A stretch of DNA of 64,000 nucleotides. Source: Azorinus chamasolen (taxonomy: Eukaryota > Mollusca > Bivalvia > Cardiida > Solecurtidae). Below the pieces are notes generated by a model. The model had not been told where the DNA came from and made no database searches. It worked only from the letters and a program-made list of their open reading frames with translations. The position numbers were made by a program, and so were the translations under genes. The stretch lies in the NCBI GenBank assembly GCA_963576725.1, contig OY755242.1:60588324-60652323 (forward strand). Direction: 5' to 3'. Positions 31,593 through 41,504 of the stretch are shown here, one piece after another (the first letter of the stretch is position 1; the number at the start of each line of letters is the position of its first letter).

Positions 31593-31667
31593 CTCCCGTT
31601 GATTGTAACTGGCGATATGCCCAAAGGCACTGGGCGTCAACGGGAAGAACAAAATAAACGTAAATAT
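31593..31667 (+). CDS. Weak second 25-codon exon candidate
   Basis: A good acceptor (TTTTTCTCCTTTTCCAG) precedes and GTAAGA follows a 75-nt block that is open only in phase 0. The peptide starts LPLIVTGDMPKGTG and ends basic, with Asn-Lys-Arg-Lys-Tyr. Length and phase equal those of the candidate at 2511-2585, but the peptides are not clearly alike. I do not recognise it. It may be a chance splice-like pattern or a relic of another sequence; the frame stays open past the donor to a stop at 31782-31784. Confidence 0.2.
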
Positions 31668-31859
31668 GTAAGAAGCACCAAGAAACAACAAATGCAATTG
31701 TGCTCTGCTGACAGTCTTAGCCAGAGCCAGCTATCGCGTCGGCCTTTGGTCTGGGTCTGCCGTCTGTTTCAAGTTGGACAGTAAACGTATACGCAAAATA
31801 AGGTGCTTGTAAACTAGCATATAGAGCCAAGTTACATGTACTGCCACAAGAGAATCCAA

Positions 31860-32720
31860 TGGGTGGTCATGGTCTGCAGCCACGGCCATGATGTCATTGA
31901 ATGCGCCGACTGGTCATGGTCTATTGTGTTTACTCACCCATGTTAGCACTCGCCATCGTCGCTGGTCCTAGTCTATAATATTGACACACGCATGGTGTCA
32001 CTGAACGCGACTAGTCATGGTCAACAGTGTTTTCACAGCCATGTTGACACTGAACACGGCATTTGGAATTGGTCTACAATATTTACACATCCGCGGTGAC
32101 ACATGTCGCAAAGGCTAGTCATTGTCTGCAATGAGTACACAGGCACGGTGACAATGTGTGCAACGATTGGTCATTGTCTACAATATTTTACAGACACGGT
32201 GACAGCCACAGTCTCAGTCACGGTGACACTGGACGCATCGGCTGGTCATTGACTACAATGTTTTACAGCCATGGTAACACTGGAAGCGATGGCTGGTCTT
32301 GGCTTACACTATTTACACAGCCATGGTGGCATCGGCCGCGGCAACTAAGCCTTAGTCTACAATATATGCACAGCCATGGTGACCATGTTGGCATTGAATG
32401 CGACAACTGGTCTTATTCTGAAATATTTACGCAGTCCTGATGATCCTGGTGGCACTGGACGCGACGACTGATCTTGGCCGACAATGTTTACACGGCCATA
32501 ATGTCACTGGGCGCGGCTTTTGATCATTGTCTAAAATATTTACACCGTCCTGACGGCACTGGAATCTAAGACTGGACTAACACAGCCCCGGTGGCAGTGC
32601 ATGCGACAGTTAGTCTTGGTCTACACTGTTTTACAGCATTGATGTCATTGGGCATGGCCGATGTTATTGGTTCACAGTGTTTTACATCACTGGCGTTACT
32701 AGACACTGAAGAATATAACT
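31860..32720. repeat. Minisatellite, ~52-56-bp unit
   Basis: About 15 diverged copies containing GGTCATGGTCTACAATATTT, ACACAGCCATGGTGACACTG and GACGCGAC. Unit lengths vary. Confidence 0.9.
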
Positions 32721-32741
32721 GACAGAAATATAAGAAAAATA

Positions 32742-32944
32742 CAGTAAAACCCGCCTAAACCAGATGTCCAATTTAGTATAAATATTGATCTTGAAGACGG
32801 ATGGTGGCTAAATACAGAGTAAACGTCATGCAGAAAGCTCCTCTAGGAGTTTTCTGCGTGACATATAACCTGCATTAAGCAGCCGCCTGCCTGAAAGTAT
32901 CTGAATTCTTCTCGAATAGAATTCCGGTTTAGAGAGGTTTACCG
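32742..32944. mobile_element. MITE family C5, complete
   Basis: Left end CAGTAAAACCCGCCTAAACC after TA 32740-32741, right end ATTCCGGTTTAGAGAGGTTT and ACCG before TA. Hairpin CATGCAGAAAGCTCCTCTAG and partner. Best C5 copy here. Confidence 0.9.
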
Positions 32945-32999
32945 TAGGAAAGTAATATGAATATTATATTTTGTAATTAATAAAATGACTGGTCGGGAA

Positions 33000-33256
33000 G
33001 AAAACAAAAGATGACTTTTAGGAGTGAAATAACAATACAATTGAGATGGGAACGTAATTAGAACATAACTGATGGGAACGGCTGATGGGGACGTATGTTT
33101 AAAAATATAACTAATAGAATAGTAAGAATAATATAACTGACATGAATAAGAACATGACTGATTGGAACGTAGTAAGAACATGACTGATAGGAACTTAATA
33201 ATAATATATCTGGTATGAATTAGAACACGACTGATGGGAACGTAATTAGAATATGA
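33000..33256. repeat. Minisatellite, ~27-30-bp unit
   Basis: Repeated CTGATGGGAACGTAATTAGA with ACATGA or ATAATATAACTGA variants; about eight units. Confidence 0.8.
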
Positions 33257-33257
33257 C

Positions 33258-33441
33258 TGTTTTATACAGGCACATGAACACATAAATTTTTGAACATGGC
33301 AGAAACTGTACAATCAGATCTATCTTGCATCATAAGTAAACGGAGCAGACCCTGGTCAGACGGTCCTACAGGAGCCGTCTGATCTGGGTATACTCTGTTT
33401 GCAAATGTGTCAAAAGATGTATTTATGGAGTAAAAGGTTAA
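33258..33441 (-). mobile_element. MITE family A, left end missing
   Basis: Starts within half Y (GGCACATGAACACATAAAT). Core AGCAGACCCTGGTCAGACGG ... GTCCTACAGGAGCCGTC, half X right to TTAA 33438-33441. It appears to have been overrun by the preceding minisatellite. Confidence 0.82.
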
Positions 33442-33476
33442 CATGAAATAAAAAAAATATGGCTTATTGAAGCGTA

Positions 33477-33644
33477 ATTACCCATCTCTCTGTTCCATAA
33501 TCATAAATTATGACATCATGCTTATTTATTAGCTACATTTGTATAATGTAAAGTTTTCAAGGGTTATTGTTTTTGCTTTTGCTATATGAGCCGTCTGATC
33601 TGGGTCTGCTTTTTTGCAAATGCGTGATGAAGGAAGAGGATTAA
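33477..33644 (-). mobile_element. MITE family A, left core arm deleted
   Basis: Half Y (ATAATCATAAATTATGACAT), then directly the right arm (ATGAGCCGTCTGATCTGGGT) and half X to TTAA 33641-33644. Confidence 0.75.
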
Positions 33645-33734
33645 GCTCAAACTTTGAACGTGATAAGAATAGTTACGGTTGATTAAAACTTTATGTTGAA
33701 TAATTATGATGGATTAAGAGTATTAAAAATATCT

Positions 33735-34145
33735 ATTGTTGGAACGCAATATAATTATGTCTGGTAGTAACTGATGTTGGAACGCAATATAATTATGTCT
33801 GGTAGTAACTGTTGTTGTGACGCAATATAATTATGTCTGGTAGTAACTGTTGTTGTGACGCAATATAATTATGTCTGGTAGTAACTGATGTTGGAACGCA
33901 ATATAATTATGCCTGGTAGTAACTGTTGTTGTGACGCAATATAATTATGTCTGGTAGTAACTGATGTTGGAACGTAATATAATTATGCCTGGTAGTAACT
34001 GTTGTTGGAACGCAATATAATTATGTCTGGTAGTAACTGATGTTGGAACGCAATATAATTATGTCTGGTAGTAACTGTTGTTGGAACGCAATATAATTAT
34101 GTCTGGTAGTAACTGTTGTTGTGACGCAATATAATTATGGCTGGT
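33735..34145. repeat. Minisatellite, 38-bp unit
   Basis: Eleven very regular copies, unit ACGCAATATAATTATGTCTG then GTAGTAACTGTTGTTG. Two variants (TGTTGTGACG and TGTTGGAACG) alternate irregularly. There are no unique spacers, so it is not a CRISPR array. Confidence 0.97.
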
Positions 34146-34311
34146 GGTGTCTTATTCATAAAATGGATGTTGGAACATCTGTTAAAATATGACTTACAAG
34201 AAGGTCTTTTATGAGCAAATGCTTTGTTACATTGTCTCCCTTTGCAATACACGGTTAGTTGGTACAGAGGTGCATAGTAAGCCTACGGAGTATCAGTTTC
34301 ATCTGTTGAAT

Positions 34312-34540
34312 TTAACCCATTCCCTCATATTGACGACTTTTGACGCCTCTGTAAACGTCACTTTGTGAAACCATTGTGATAAATCGAGCATTTGCTCCTA
34401 TAGGAGCAAATGCTCTTTTTATCACAATGGTTTCAAACTACAAAATTCTAAAATTGTCCTTTTCTTTAGTTAATGCTCCTTTTCGGTAGATTTATTCAAA
34501 GTGGTTGGATCTAAAAATAGCCTATGAGGTAATGGGTTAA
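34312..34540 (-). mobile_element. MITE family B, near-perfect hairpin
   Basis: 229 bp, TTAA 34312-34315 and 34537-34540. Core CTCCTATAGGAG at 34395-34406 within arms that pair over 34 bp with one or two mismatches (ATCGAGC versus GCTCTTT). Shares its right TTAA with a D element. Confidence 0.94.
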
Positions 34541-34746
34541 CTCTTTCCCCACCATTGGCGAATCCATGATAACATTTGCAAACAGTTTGGATCCGGAGGA
34601 CACGCCGAGTAACTCGCCGTCTCTCTGGGCCCATACTGTTTGACATTGATTATATTTTTGTGAAAAGTTTAAGAAAACGCCACTTTGAAACCTGAAGCAC
34701 ACGACAATCCTAGCAGCTGAAAATTGTTTTACGCCAAAAGGGTTTA
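34537..34746 (+). mobile_element. MITE family D, abutting family B
   Basis: Begins at the shared TTAA with CTCTTTCCCCACCATTGGCG. Hairpin AACAGTTTGGATCCGGAGGA ... GGGCCCATACTGTTTG. The tail ends ACGCCAAAAGGG and TTTA, and includes CACTTTGAAACCTGAAGC. Confidence 0.8.
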
Positions 34747-34764
34747 TAACAGTATAAGCCAGTA

Positions 34765-35212
34765 CACTAAAATCTCGATACTTCCAAATTTTAGTAACAA
34801 GAAATTGACGAGTTTTAGTGAGGTGGCTGCTTAACCCTTTCTCTCATATAAACGCGTTCACGCATCTGCAAACAGAGTAGATCCAGATCAGACGAAGCCG
34901 TCTGATCAGCGTCTGCTCTATTTGCTAATGGAATTCGATAGTTCTGTGTCTTTACTTTCTAAAATGGACACAATGTTTCACCTTCCATATTTTATTATAA
35001 TTATTTTGTCCAATGGCATGAATATTCAGTAGGTATTGAAATTTGGAATAAACTTAGGACAGGGAAAGGGTTAAGACAGGGTGAGTCGTGCAGAAAGATC
35101 ATAGAGGGGTTGTTCTGCATGATGTCCACCCTGCATTAAGCCATCGTCTGTCTTAAAGATTGACAATGATACATGTACTTGTTTAAGTGTTCGAAGTATC
35201 GTGGTATTACTG
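34765..35212. mobile_element. MITE family C6 interrupted by family A2
   Basis: Left end CACTAAAATCTCGATACTTC after TA 34763-34764. Right end GTTCGAAGTATCGTGGTATT then ACTG. The left arm is cut at GGCTGCTTAA and resumes as GACAGGGTGAGTCGTGCAGA; hairpin tip AAGATCATAGAGGGGTTGTT. Confidence 0.87.
34831..35074 (+). mobile_element. MITE family A2 nested in family C6
   Basis: TTAA at 34831-34834 and 35071-35074, inserted in a TTAA that other C6/C3 arms also contain (GCTTAATGCA). The core has a small central deletion (CAGACGAAGCCGTCTG). Right half A2. Confidence 0.93.
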
Positions 35213-35732
35213 TGCCATGTTGTTCATTGCCTCATCCTAATGATTTTTGTAAGCCTTTCGAGTGTGTTTATTTTTCACAACGACCTCTTTGTACAAATCA
35301 TTTGCAACTGTTGTAAGGAAAATCAAGAAACCCTTCGAAATTCCGTTAGAACAAATATTTGTAATTGAAAATTATGTGTTTGTTTAGGGACGGTGGCTGT
35401 TTGTCAAGGCGGACAATAGTTGTCGCGTGCCGATATCCTACGATATAATTATACGAGTACATGTACTTAATATTATCTATATTTGTACACAGTTTGCACC
35501 CAGATTCGACTTAGATATTATCCGGTTCGTATTAATTTCAACCTGTTAAATCTATTGTTTTACACAAGCGTAATGATTATTATTTAAAATGATTAATGCG
35601 CATGAGCACTTGAACATACGACAAATCTGAAGCAGACGACAATAACAGATGGTGGAAGGATATCGACCATACGGTGGCACATACCTGTGATATTACACTG
35701 GGGACGCGGTCCACCATCGGAGAATGTTTTAA
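35213..35732. other. Unique spacer
   Basis: No element recognised, except AGCAGACGACA at 35631-35641, a motif found in D tails. Confidence 0.4.
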
Positions 35733-35939
35733 TTAACCATAAGCGTACTACGGTCTGGTCCATGACACTATTTGCAAACAGTGTAGATCTAGATGAGACG
35801 CCGATTAATTCAGCGTCCGTCCAGGAACCAATACCTTTTTGAAGTGTTGGTTATGTTTTTTGAAAGAAATACAAATTAAGTAAAAAATGAAAACCGAAGA
35901 AGATGTGTTCTACCACAGTGATACTGAACAGAAGGTTAA
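35733..35939 (+). mobile_element. MITE family D, diverged
   Basis: TTAA at 35733 and 35936-35939. Hairpin CAGTGTAGATCTAGATGAGA and GGAACCAATACC barely pairs; GACGCCGATTAATTCAGCGTC forms the tip. Confidence 0.65.
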
Positions 35940-36362
35940 AGGGTTCTGATTACACTGGTGTTAAGGTGATAGTCTATACTTGCAACCTGTTATAAAAATG
36001 CCTAAAAATTACATAAATCATTTGTTTATATCTTAAAAACAAGCATATCGCAAGAAAACCAGTTGAATAAACACCGAAAAAACACAACTTCCATGTGTTT
36101 TATATGTTATTCGGCATTATATTCGTATTTATTCGGCTCGTTAGTTTTGTAACTGTTCGACCAAGATCGATAATATTTTGTATCGATGAATTTTTTTATT
36201 ATTTTTTTTGTGTGTGTGTTGGTTTGTTGGGGGAGGGGTGTATCATAAGGGCATTTTTATGTAAGTTCAAGTTGACAGTCATCATAATAATGATTGAACA
36301 TAACAAATACCAAGTTTTATGATATTATTGAAAATAAGCCTACATTGTAGGGACTTCCTCTT

Positions 36363-36528
36363 CAAGCATTTCCTTCATATAAACGCTTTTCACGCTTTTG
36401 CAAACAGAGTAGACCCAGATCAGAGGCTTCTTTGTGACCCATCTGATCAATGTCTGCTCTGTTTGCTTAAGTGGTAATGTAGATATGATTTTACAATTCC
36501 TTCCTTGGCCCAGTGTCGTGTGTCATTT
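36363..36528 (+). mobile_element. MITE family A, truncated
   Basis: TTTCCTTCATATAAACGC left end without TTAA. Core GCAAACAGAGTAGACCCAGA ... TCTGCTCTGTTTGC with a damaged tip (GGCTTCTTTGTGACCC). Half Y is cut off after CTTCCTTGGCCCAGTG. Confidence 0.72.
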
Positions 36529-36812
36529 TTAGATTCAGTATCACATCAAATTAGTAATAAAACACAAACAACCCGACCAACAAAAGTATCAGCAGCTACA
36601 ACGACAGCAACAACAAACATTGTTTATATCATTTTTCCGTATTTATTCCTTCCCTCTTTTTTCGAGTTAGTTTCACAGACGATAATCCTATTGTCTATCG
36701 AGAACTTGGTTTTGTACTCTTTTATGTACTCTTGTAATATGTTACTTTTGTAGTTTAGTTTGAATTGTACACAATATTGTGTTATTTTAGAAATTGTCTA
36801 CCATTGCAGATA

Positions 36813-36992
36813 CAGTAAAACCTCTCTATAATGACCACTAAATTGCATCAAGTATTTTGTGTTAAAGGTAGGTGGTTGCTTACGCTCCTATAGGAGTGTT
36901 CTGTTTTACTTTCATCTTGCTTTAAGCAACCACCTGCCCAAAATACCAACTAATTAACACAATTTAGTGGTCGTTATAGAGGGGTTTTACTG
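36813..36992. mobile_element. MITE family C, left arm shortened
   Basis: 180 bp between TA at 36811-36812 and 36993-36994. Ends intact. The left arm runs from GGTGGTTGCTTA directly to CGCTCCTATAGGAGTG, so part of it is deleted. Confidence 0.9.
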
Positions 36993-37144
36993 TATAATGC
37001 ATCAAGGAGAGGATCCTAATAAGCATATTGCTTTTGATCCAATCCGGTTTCAAAATATAGTGATACGTGGATCTATGTACCTTTCAGAAATAAAATGTTT
37101 AAACTAACAACAAACAGAAATAAAGAACATTCGAACCATGAACT

Positions 37145-37265
37145 CAGTAGAACCTTTAGCGAGCTCTTAGGGAATAAACATACGGACATTTAGGAGCAGG
37201 GAGAAAGTCACGCAGACAAGCTATTTTGAAAGCGTTCTCGATAACCTTATGCTATAAGTCCTGCA
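37145..37265. mobile_element. C-type MITE remnant
   Basis: CAGTAGAACCTTTAGCGAGC and AAAGTCACGCAGACAAGCT resemble the left half of C3/C2. Right end not recognisable. Confidence 0.45.
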
Positions 37266-37309
37266 TCAAATAACAAACACATTCTTTCGCAGTGCCGATT
37301 TTGAGCTAT

Positions 37310-37551
37310 TTAATCCTTTCCCTGTACAATATTTATTCAAAATTTCAATACCTACTGAATATTCAAGGACAAGATAGTTCAAATCAAATATGGAAGGTGG
37401 AATAGTGTAGCCATTTTAGAAAGTAAAGAAACAGATCTTTCAAAGCCCATTAGCAAACAGAACATACCACTTATCCTATAGGAACGGTATGTTCTGGGTA
37501 TACGTTATTTGCTGATGCATGAAAACACGTTTATATGAAAGAAATGGTTAA
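37310..37551 (-). mobile_element. MITE family A2, complete
   Basis: 242 bp with TTAA at both ends. Half A2 left (TATGGAAGGTGGAATAGTGT). Core arms GCAAACAGAACATACCACTT ... GGTATGTTCTGGG with tip TCCTATAGGA; here both arms differ from the family (ATACC for AGACC and its complement). Confidence 0.9.
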
Positions 37552-37696
37552 TTAACATATCTGTGACTTTGTACCATTGTTCAATATTTTCCAGCGACAC
37601 ACCGTGAATACCCGTACACTGGAGTAGGATCATATTGAAAGTATTCTTGTCATTGATAATAAACACAATTTTTATGACTGCTAGATCAGAAATATT

Positions 37697-37760
37697 TTAA
37701 CAATTTACTCCATAAATACGCATTTTAACGCCTTTGCAAACAGGACAGACCTAGATGGCT
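37697..37760 (+). mobile_element. Family A half X fragment
   Basis: TTAACAATTTACTCCATAAA to AACAGGACAGACCTAGATGG; the rest is absent. Confidence 0.65.
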
Positions 37761-38217
37761 ACAGTGGAACAATTCAATTTGGTACAAGTCCTTTGATGCG
37801 AAATCAAAAATATATTTATAAGCGGCGGTAAATCTGTTTGCACACTGTTCGCAAAGCTTTGGGATGTGTCACTCCTCGCCGAGCGCCTCTGTGTAACTGA
37901 TAACAATTCGCGATGATTGCTTGGGACCATATTTGCTCTGCGACCCAATTTCCACCCAGACGCAGGAGGATGAATATTTAAAGATGAAAACATTATGAAT
38001 ATTTTAACGCTGTATTGTGTGACGAAGTGTTGGGTTTTCCAACAATATACTATTTTAAGCACTGTGTTCGCATTAAGAGCGATAGCACGTGAAAGTCAGT
38101 GAATAAGGTCATATGTGATTAAAACAATGTGTTAGCGAGTCTGGGTAGGGTAGGAAGGAGAGGGAAAATGATGGCAGAAAAAAGACAAAATACAGAGACT
38201 GAGTAAGAATAAAAAAT

Positions 38218-38510
38218 ATGGAGAGAGAGGGGGAGAGAAGACAGAGACAGGGAGAGAGATATACATAGACAGACAGACAGAGACAGGGAGAGAGATATAC
38301 AGAGACAGACAGACAGAGACAGGGAGAGAGATATACAGAGACAGACAGACAGAGACAGGGAGAGAGATATACAGAGACAGACAGACAGAGACAGAGATAG
38401 ATAGACACAGAGAGACACAGAGAGACACAGAGACAGAGGAAGACACAGAGACACAGAGAGACACAGGGAGAAATAGAGAGAAACAAAGACAAAGACTGAG
38501 AGGAGACAAA
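38218..38510. repeat. Purine-rich GAGACAGA repeat with 48-bp units
   Basis: Four near-identical units (GACAGACAGACAGAGACAGG then GAGAGAGATATACAGA) followed by irregular GAGACACA repeats. Open minus-strand frames of 111-144 codons are produced by it. Confidence 0.95.
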
Positions 38511-39208
38511 AAGCGTACTCATATCAACATTAAAATCAACCAATCTTGTCCCAAATTGTTTGTAAATATTATAACGTATTCACTCCCAATTTCTACACGC
38601 ATACAATGTATATGGCCCAAACGGGCACCTGTTAGTTTATTATTATCACATAATCGTTTTATTATTCACATTAACACAGTCGTAAATGTTCATATCTGGC
38701 GAACGTGCACCTTGCGCACCCTGGGGCTTTGCTCTTATCATAATGGCAACACTTTCATGTGACAGTTTAACTCCAAAATTTAATTTCCCGATAAATCGTA
38801 ACCCTTGTTTAACTTCTTTTGTCATCGGTAGATACAATCGTCCAATAGTTTCGTGTTTTACGACAATTTAGCTATCGCACCATCGTTTTGCAGTCGTGTG
38901 CCATCGCAGGAGTCTGAGCATTGTTGAAAATGTCAATTTTCGGAGCAATTTGTTTCCCCCCACCCCCATGGGTACAATTGACTGTTTGGGGCGATTTCTA
39001 TCTGTCGAGCAATATTAGGCAGGATTAAGTGAAATATGTGATGAACAAATGCCACGCAATTGACATTCGTTGCCTGTGCAGTGTGAGTCGAAGTTTTAGC
39101 ACGATGGACGAAATTTTATGTTAAGAATTTCGACTGTTAAAATTTGAAAACAAACCACAACGAAATAACAAACAACGAAAAACCACAAAACGGTTTAATT
39201 CCCAAAAC

Positions 39209-39212
<4 letters not shown>
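38511..39212. other. Unique block
   Basis: Contains 38590-38870, moderately GC-rich with CGTGCACCTTGCGCACC; overlapping frames on both strands but no recognised protein. Might be an old dispersed repeat. Confidence 0.35.
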
Positions 39213-39283
<71 letters not shown>

Positions 39284-39557
39284 CCCTCTCTCTCACCCCG
39301 CTCTCTCTGTCTGTGTCTTTGTCTGTGTCTGTGTCTGTCTCGTCTCTGTCTCTCTGTCTCTCTGTGCCTCTCTGTCTCTCTGTCTCTGTCTCTGTCTCTG
39401 TCTCTGTCTCTGTCTCTGTATCTGTGTCTGTGTCTGTCTCGTCTCTGTCTCTCTGTCTCTCTGTCTCTCTGTCTCTCTGTCTCTCTGTGCCTCTCTGTCT
39501 CTCTGTCTCTGTCTCTGTCTCTGTCTCTGTCTCTGTCTCTGTCTCTGTCTCTGTCTC

Positions 39558-39611
<54 letters not shown>

Positions 39612-39750
39612 TGTCTCTCTCTCTCTCTGTCTCTCTGTCTCTCTGTGTCTATCTATCTACCTCTATATCTATCTGTCTCTGTATGTCTGTCCATCTCTAT
39701 CTCTCTCTTCATATATTTCTCAGTCTATCTTCCTCTTTCTTTCTCTCTAA
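39213..39750. repeat. CT / CTCTGT microsatellite, over 500 bp
   Basis: A pure CT tract, then CTGTGT, CTCTGT and CTCTCTGT runs. It is the approximate reverse complement of the purine repeat 700 bp upstream. The 231- and 145-codon frames here are Ser/Leu/Cys/Val repeats, not genes. Confidence 0.98.
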
Positions 39751-40025
39751 TTTTGATCCTGTTTAGACTTCTGGTAAACCGGCGATATTTGAAATTGAGT
39801 AACAAAGACGCTCTAGGCATATTGCACGTTAATTGTTAAATCGATGGTAATTTAGCATATGCACATTACCGAATGTATAGGTATAAACAATGCACGAGGC
39901 GATAGATGTACGATAAATGTGTCAATTTCGAACCATGTATTGTACGGTATAGTTTGGTGGAAACGCCATTTTCAGATTTGCTTTCCGTTTTTATTGAACT
40001 AGCACGCGTGCTTATTGTTGTAACT

Positions 40026-40271
40026 TTAACCCTTTCCCTGTATATTCATGTAAGAAATAATGACAACATGAATATTTATTAGCTCATTTTTTATAATATA
40101 AACTTTTCAAGGGAATGTTTTGCTTTGGCAAAAACTGTAGAATCAGAACTATATCATGTCAAAAGCTAACAGAACAGACTCTGATCAGACGGTCCCTATA
40201 GGAGCCATCTGATCTTGGTCTATCCTGTTTGCTATTGTGTGAAAATGCGTTTATATGAAGGAAAGGGTTAA
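40026..40271 (-). mobile_element. MITE family A, complete
   Basis: 246 bp with TTAA at both ends. Core around GGTCCCTATAGGAGCC; arms GAACAGACTCTGATCAGACG and ATCTGATCTTGGTCTATCC. Confidence 0.92.
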
Positions 40272-40292
40272 GCAATGTTGAACGTGTATGTC

Positions 40293-40546
40293 GGCCTCCC
40301 TTTACTTCATAAATGCGCCTTTCTACGCCTTTGCAAACAGAGTAGATCCAGATCAGACTGCTCATGTGGGAGCCATCTGATTAGGGTCTGCTCTGTTTGC
40401 GTATGATATAATATATATATATGATTCTACATGTATATCTTATTCCATGGTTAAACATTCCTTTGTCGATGTGCTATTGTAACAATTAATCTAATTCATA
40501 GTCATGACGTCATTTGATCCTACATGGATATTGATGGGGTGGTTAT
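40293..40546 (+). mobile_element. MITE family A
   Basis: Half X CCCTTTACTTCATAAATGCG left with the TTAA lost, core round TGCTCATGTGGGAGCC with good outer arms, half Y right ending ATATTGATGGGGTGG and TTAT. Confidence 0.85.
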
Positions 40547-40559
40547 CAAAATCACAATC

Positions 40560-40625
40560 TGTCAAACTGTTTGTTCCTTATTACGCAGCGTCTCATCTGG
40601 ATCAAGACTGTTTGGAAAGTTATGA
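40560..40625. mobile_element. MITE family D core fragment
   Basis: CAAACTGTTTGTTCCTTATT and GCGTCTCATCTGGATCAAGA. Flanks not family D. Confidence 0.5.
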
Positions 40626-40680
40626 CAAAGTCGTCTGTAAAGTGGCAAGGTTAACTTGACACATTAACGACGAATATGTG

Positions 40681-40847
40681 TTAACTATGCAAACAGTTTG
40701 GATCCAAATGAGACGATAAGTAGCCCAGTGTCTCCTTAGGATCCAAACTATTTGACACGATTTTTCAACAGAAATAAAGGAAAAAATAATTTTCAGATAA
40801 GCTGAAGCAGACATTGTTATGCAGACGACAATTGCCGAGTCTGTTAA
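40681..40847 (+). mobile_element. MITE family D
   Basis: TTAA at 40681 and 40844-40847. Hairpin AACAGTTTGGATCCAAATGA and TTAGGATCCAAACTATTTGA. Tail GCAGACGACAATTGCCGAG. Shares its right TTAA with an A element. Confidence 0.8.
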
Positions 40848-41056
40848 CTCTTCTTCCATGAATATCCATGTAAGAAATAATTACGTCATGATTATTAATT
40901 AGCTTAATTGTTATAATAGCACATGGACACTGGAATTGTTGGCCATGACAGAAAGTGTAGAATCGCATCTACATTATACCATGTGCAATCAGAGCAGAGC
41001 ATGGTCTACTCTGTTTGCAAAGGCATAGAAATGAGAATTTATGGAGTAAATGGTTA
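40844..41056 (-). mobile_element. MITE family A, hairpin centre deleted
   Basis: Half Y TTCCATGAATATCCATGTAA left. The core is reduced to GCAATCAGAGCAGAGCATGG and TCTACTCTGTTTGC. Half X right, ending TTAG. Confidence 0.83.
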
Positions 41057-41215
41057 GATATGTAGGACAAACCGGACAAAGTGTGTTGTCAGGTATTTGA
41101 CCACCCATCGTATATACCTAGACCAACGTCTCTGTCCCGAGCGTTTAATAGTACATGTATTTACATTCAATAGTATAAGTAATACAAATCAAATATAAAT
41201 TTCTAACCGAGGCGC

Positions 41216-41431
41216 TTAACCCATTCCCTCATTATGACGACTTTTGACGACTCTGTATAAAGTCACTTTGTGAAACCATTGCCATATAGGAGCAAAATTT
41301 TTGCTCTATTTATCACAATGGACTCAAACTACAAACTTCTAAAATTTTCCTTTTTTTTAGTTAAAGCTACTTTTCGGTAGATTTATTCAAAGAAGTAGGG
41401 TCTAAAAATAGCTTATTGAAGAAAGGGTTAA
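41216..41431 (-). mobile_element. MITE family B, left arm deleted
   Basis: TTAA at both ends. GAAACCATTGCC jumps to ATAGGAGCAAAATTTTTGCT, losing most of the left arm; the right arm ATTTATCACAATGG is intact. Confidence 0.85.
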
Positions 41432-41504
41432 AGGAGCTTTTTTGCATTTTGTACACACGTTGTTGCTTAATTTCACTCTACTTGTGGTTGTTCTATGAGA
41501 TTCT

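Noticed and set aside
33735..34145. Regular 38-bp repeats that look like a CRISPR array
   Set aside because: Units are contiguous without unique spacers, and the context is an animal intron.
38109..38543. Open frames up to 144 codons on the minus strand
   Set aside because: Translation of a GAGACAGA repeat; every frame is Ser/Leu/Cys-rich low complexity.
38590..38870. Overlapping 60-68-codon frames on both strands in a GC-richer patch
   Set aside because: No recognisable protein; probably an old non-coding repeat, but could not be named.
39144..39839. 231-codon open frame
   Set aside because: Translation of the CT/CTCTGT microsatellite with short unique ends; no domain.
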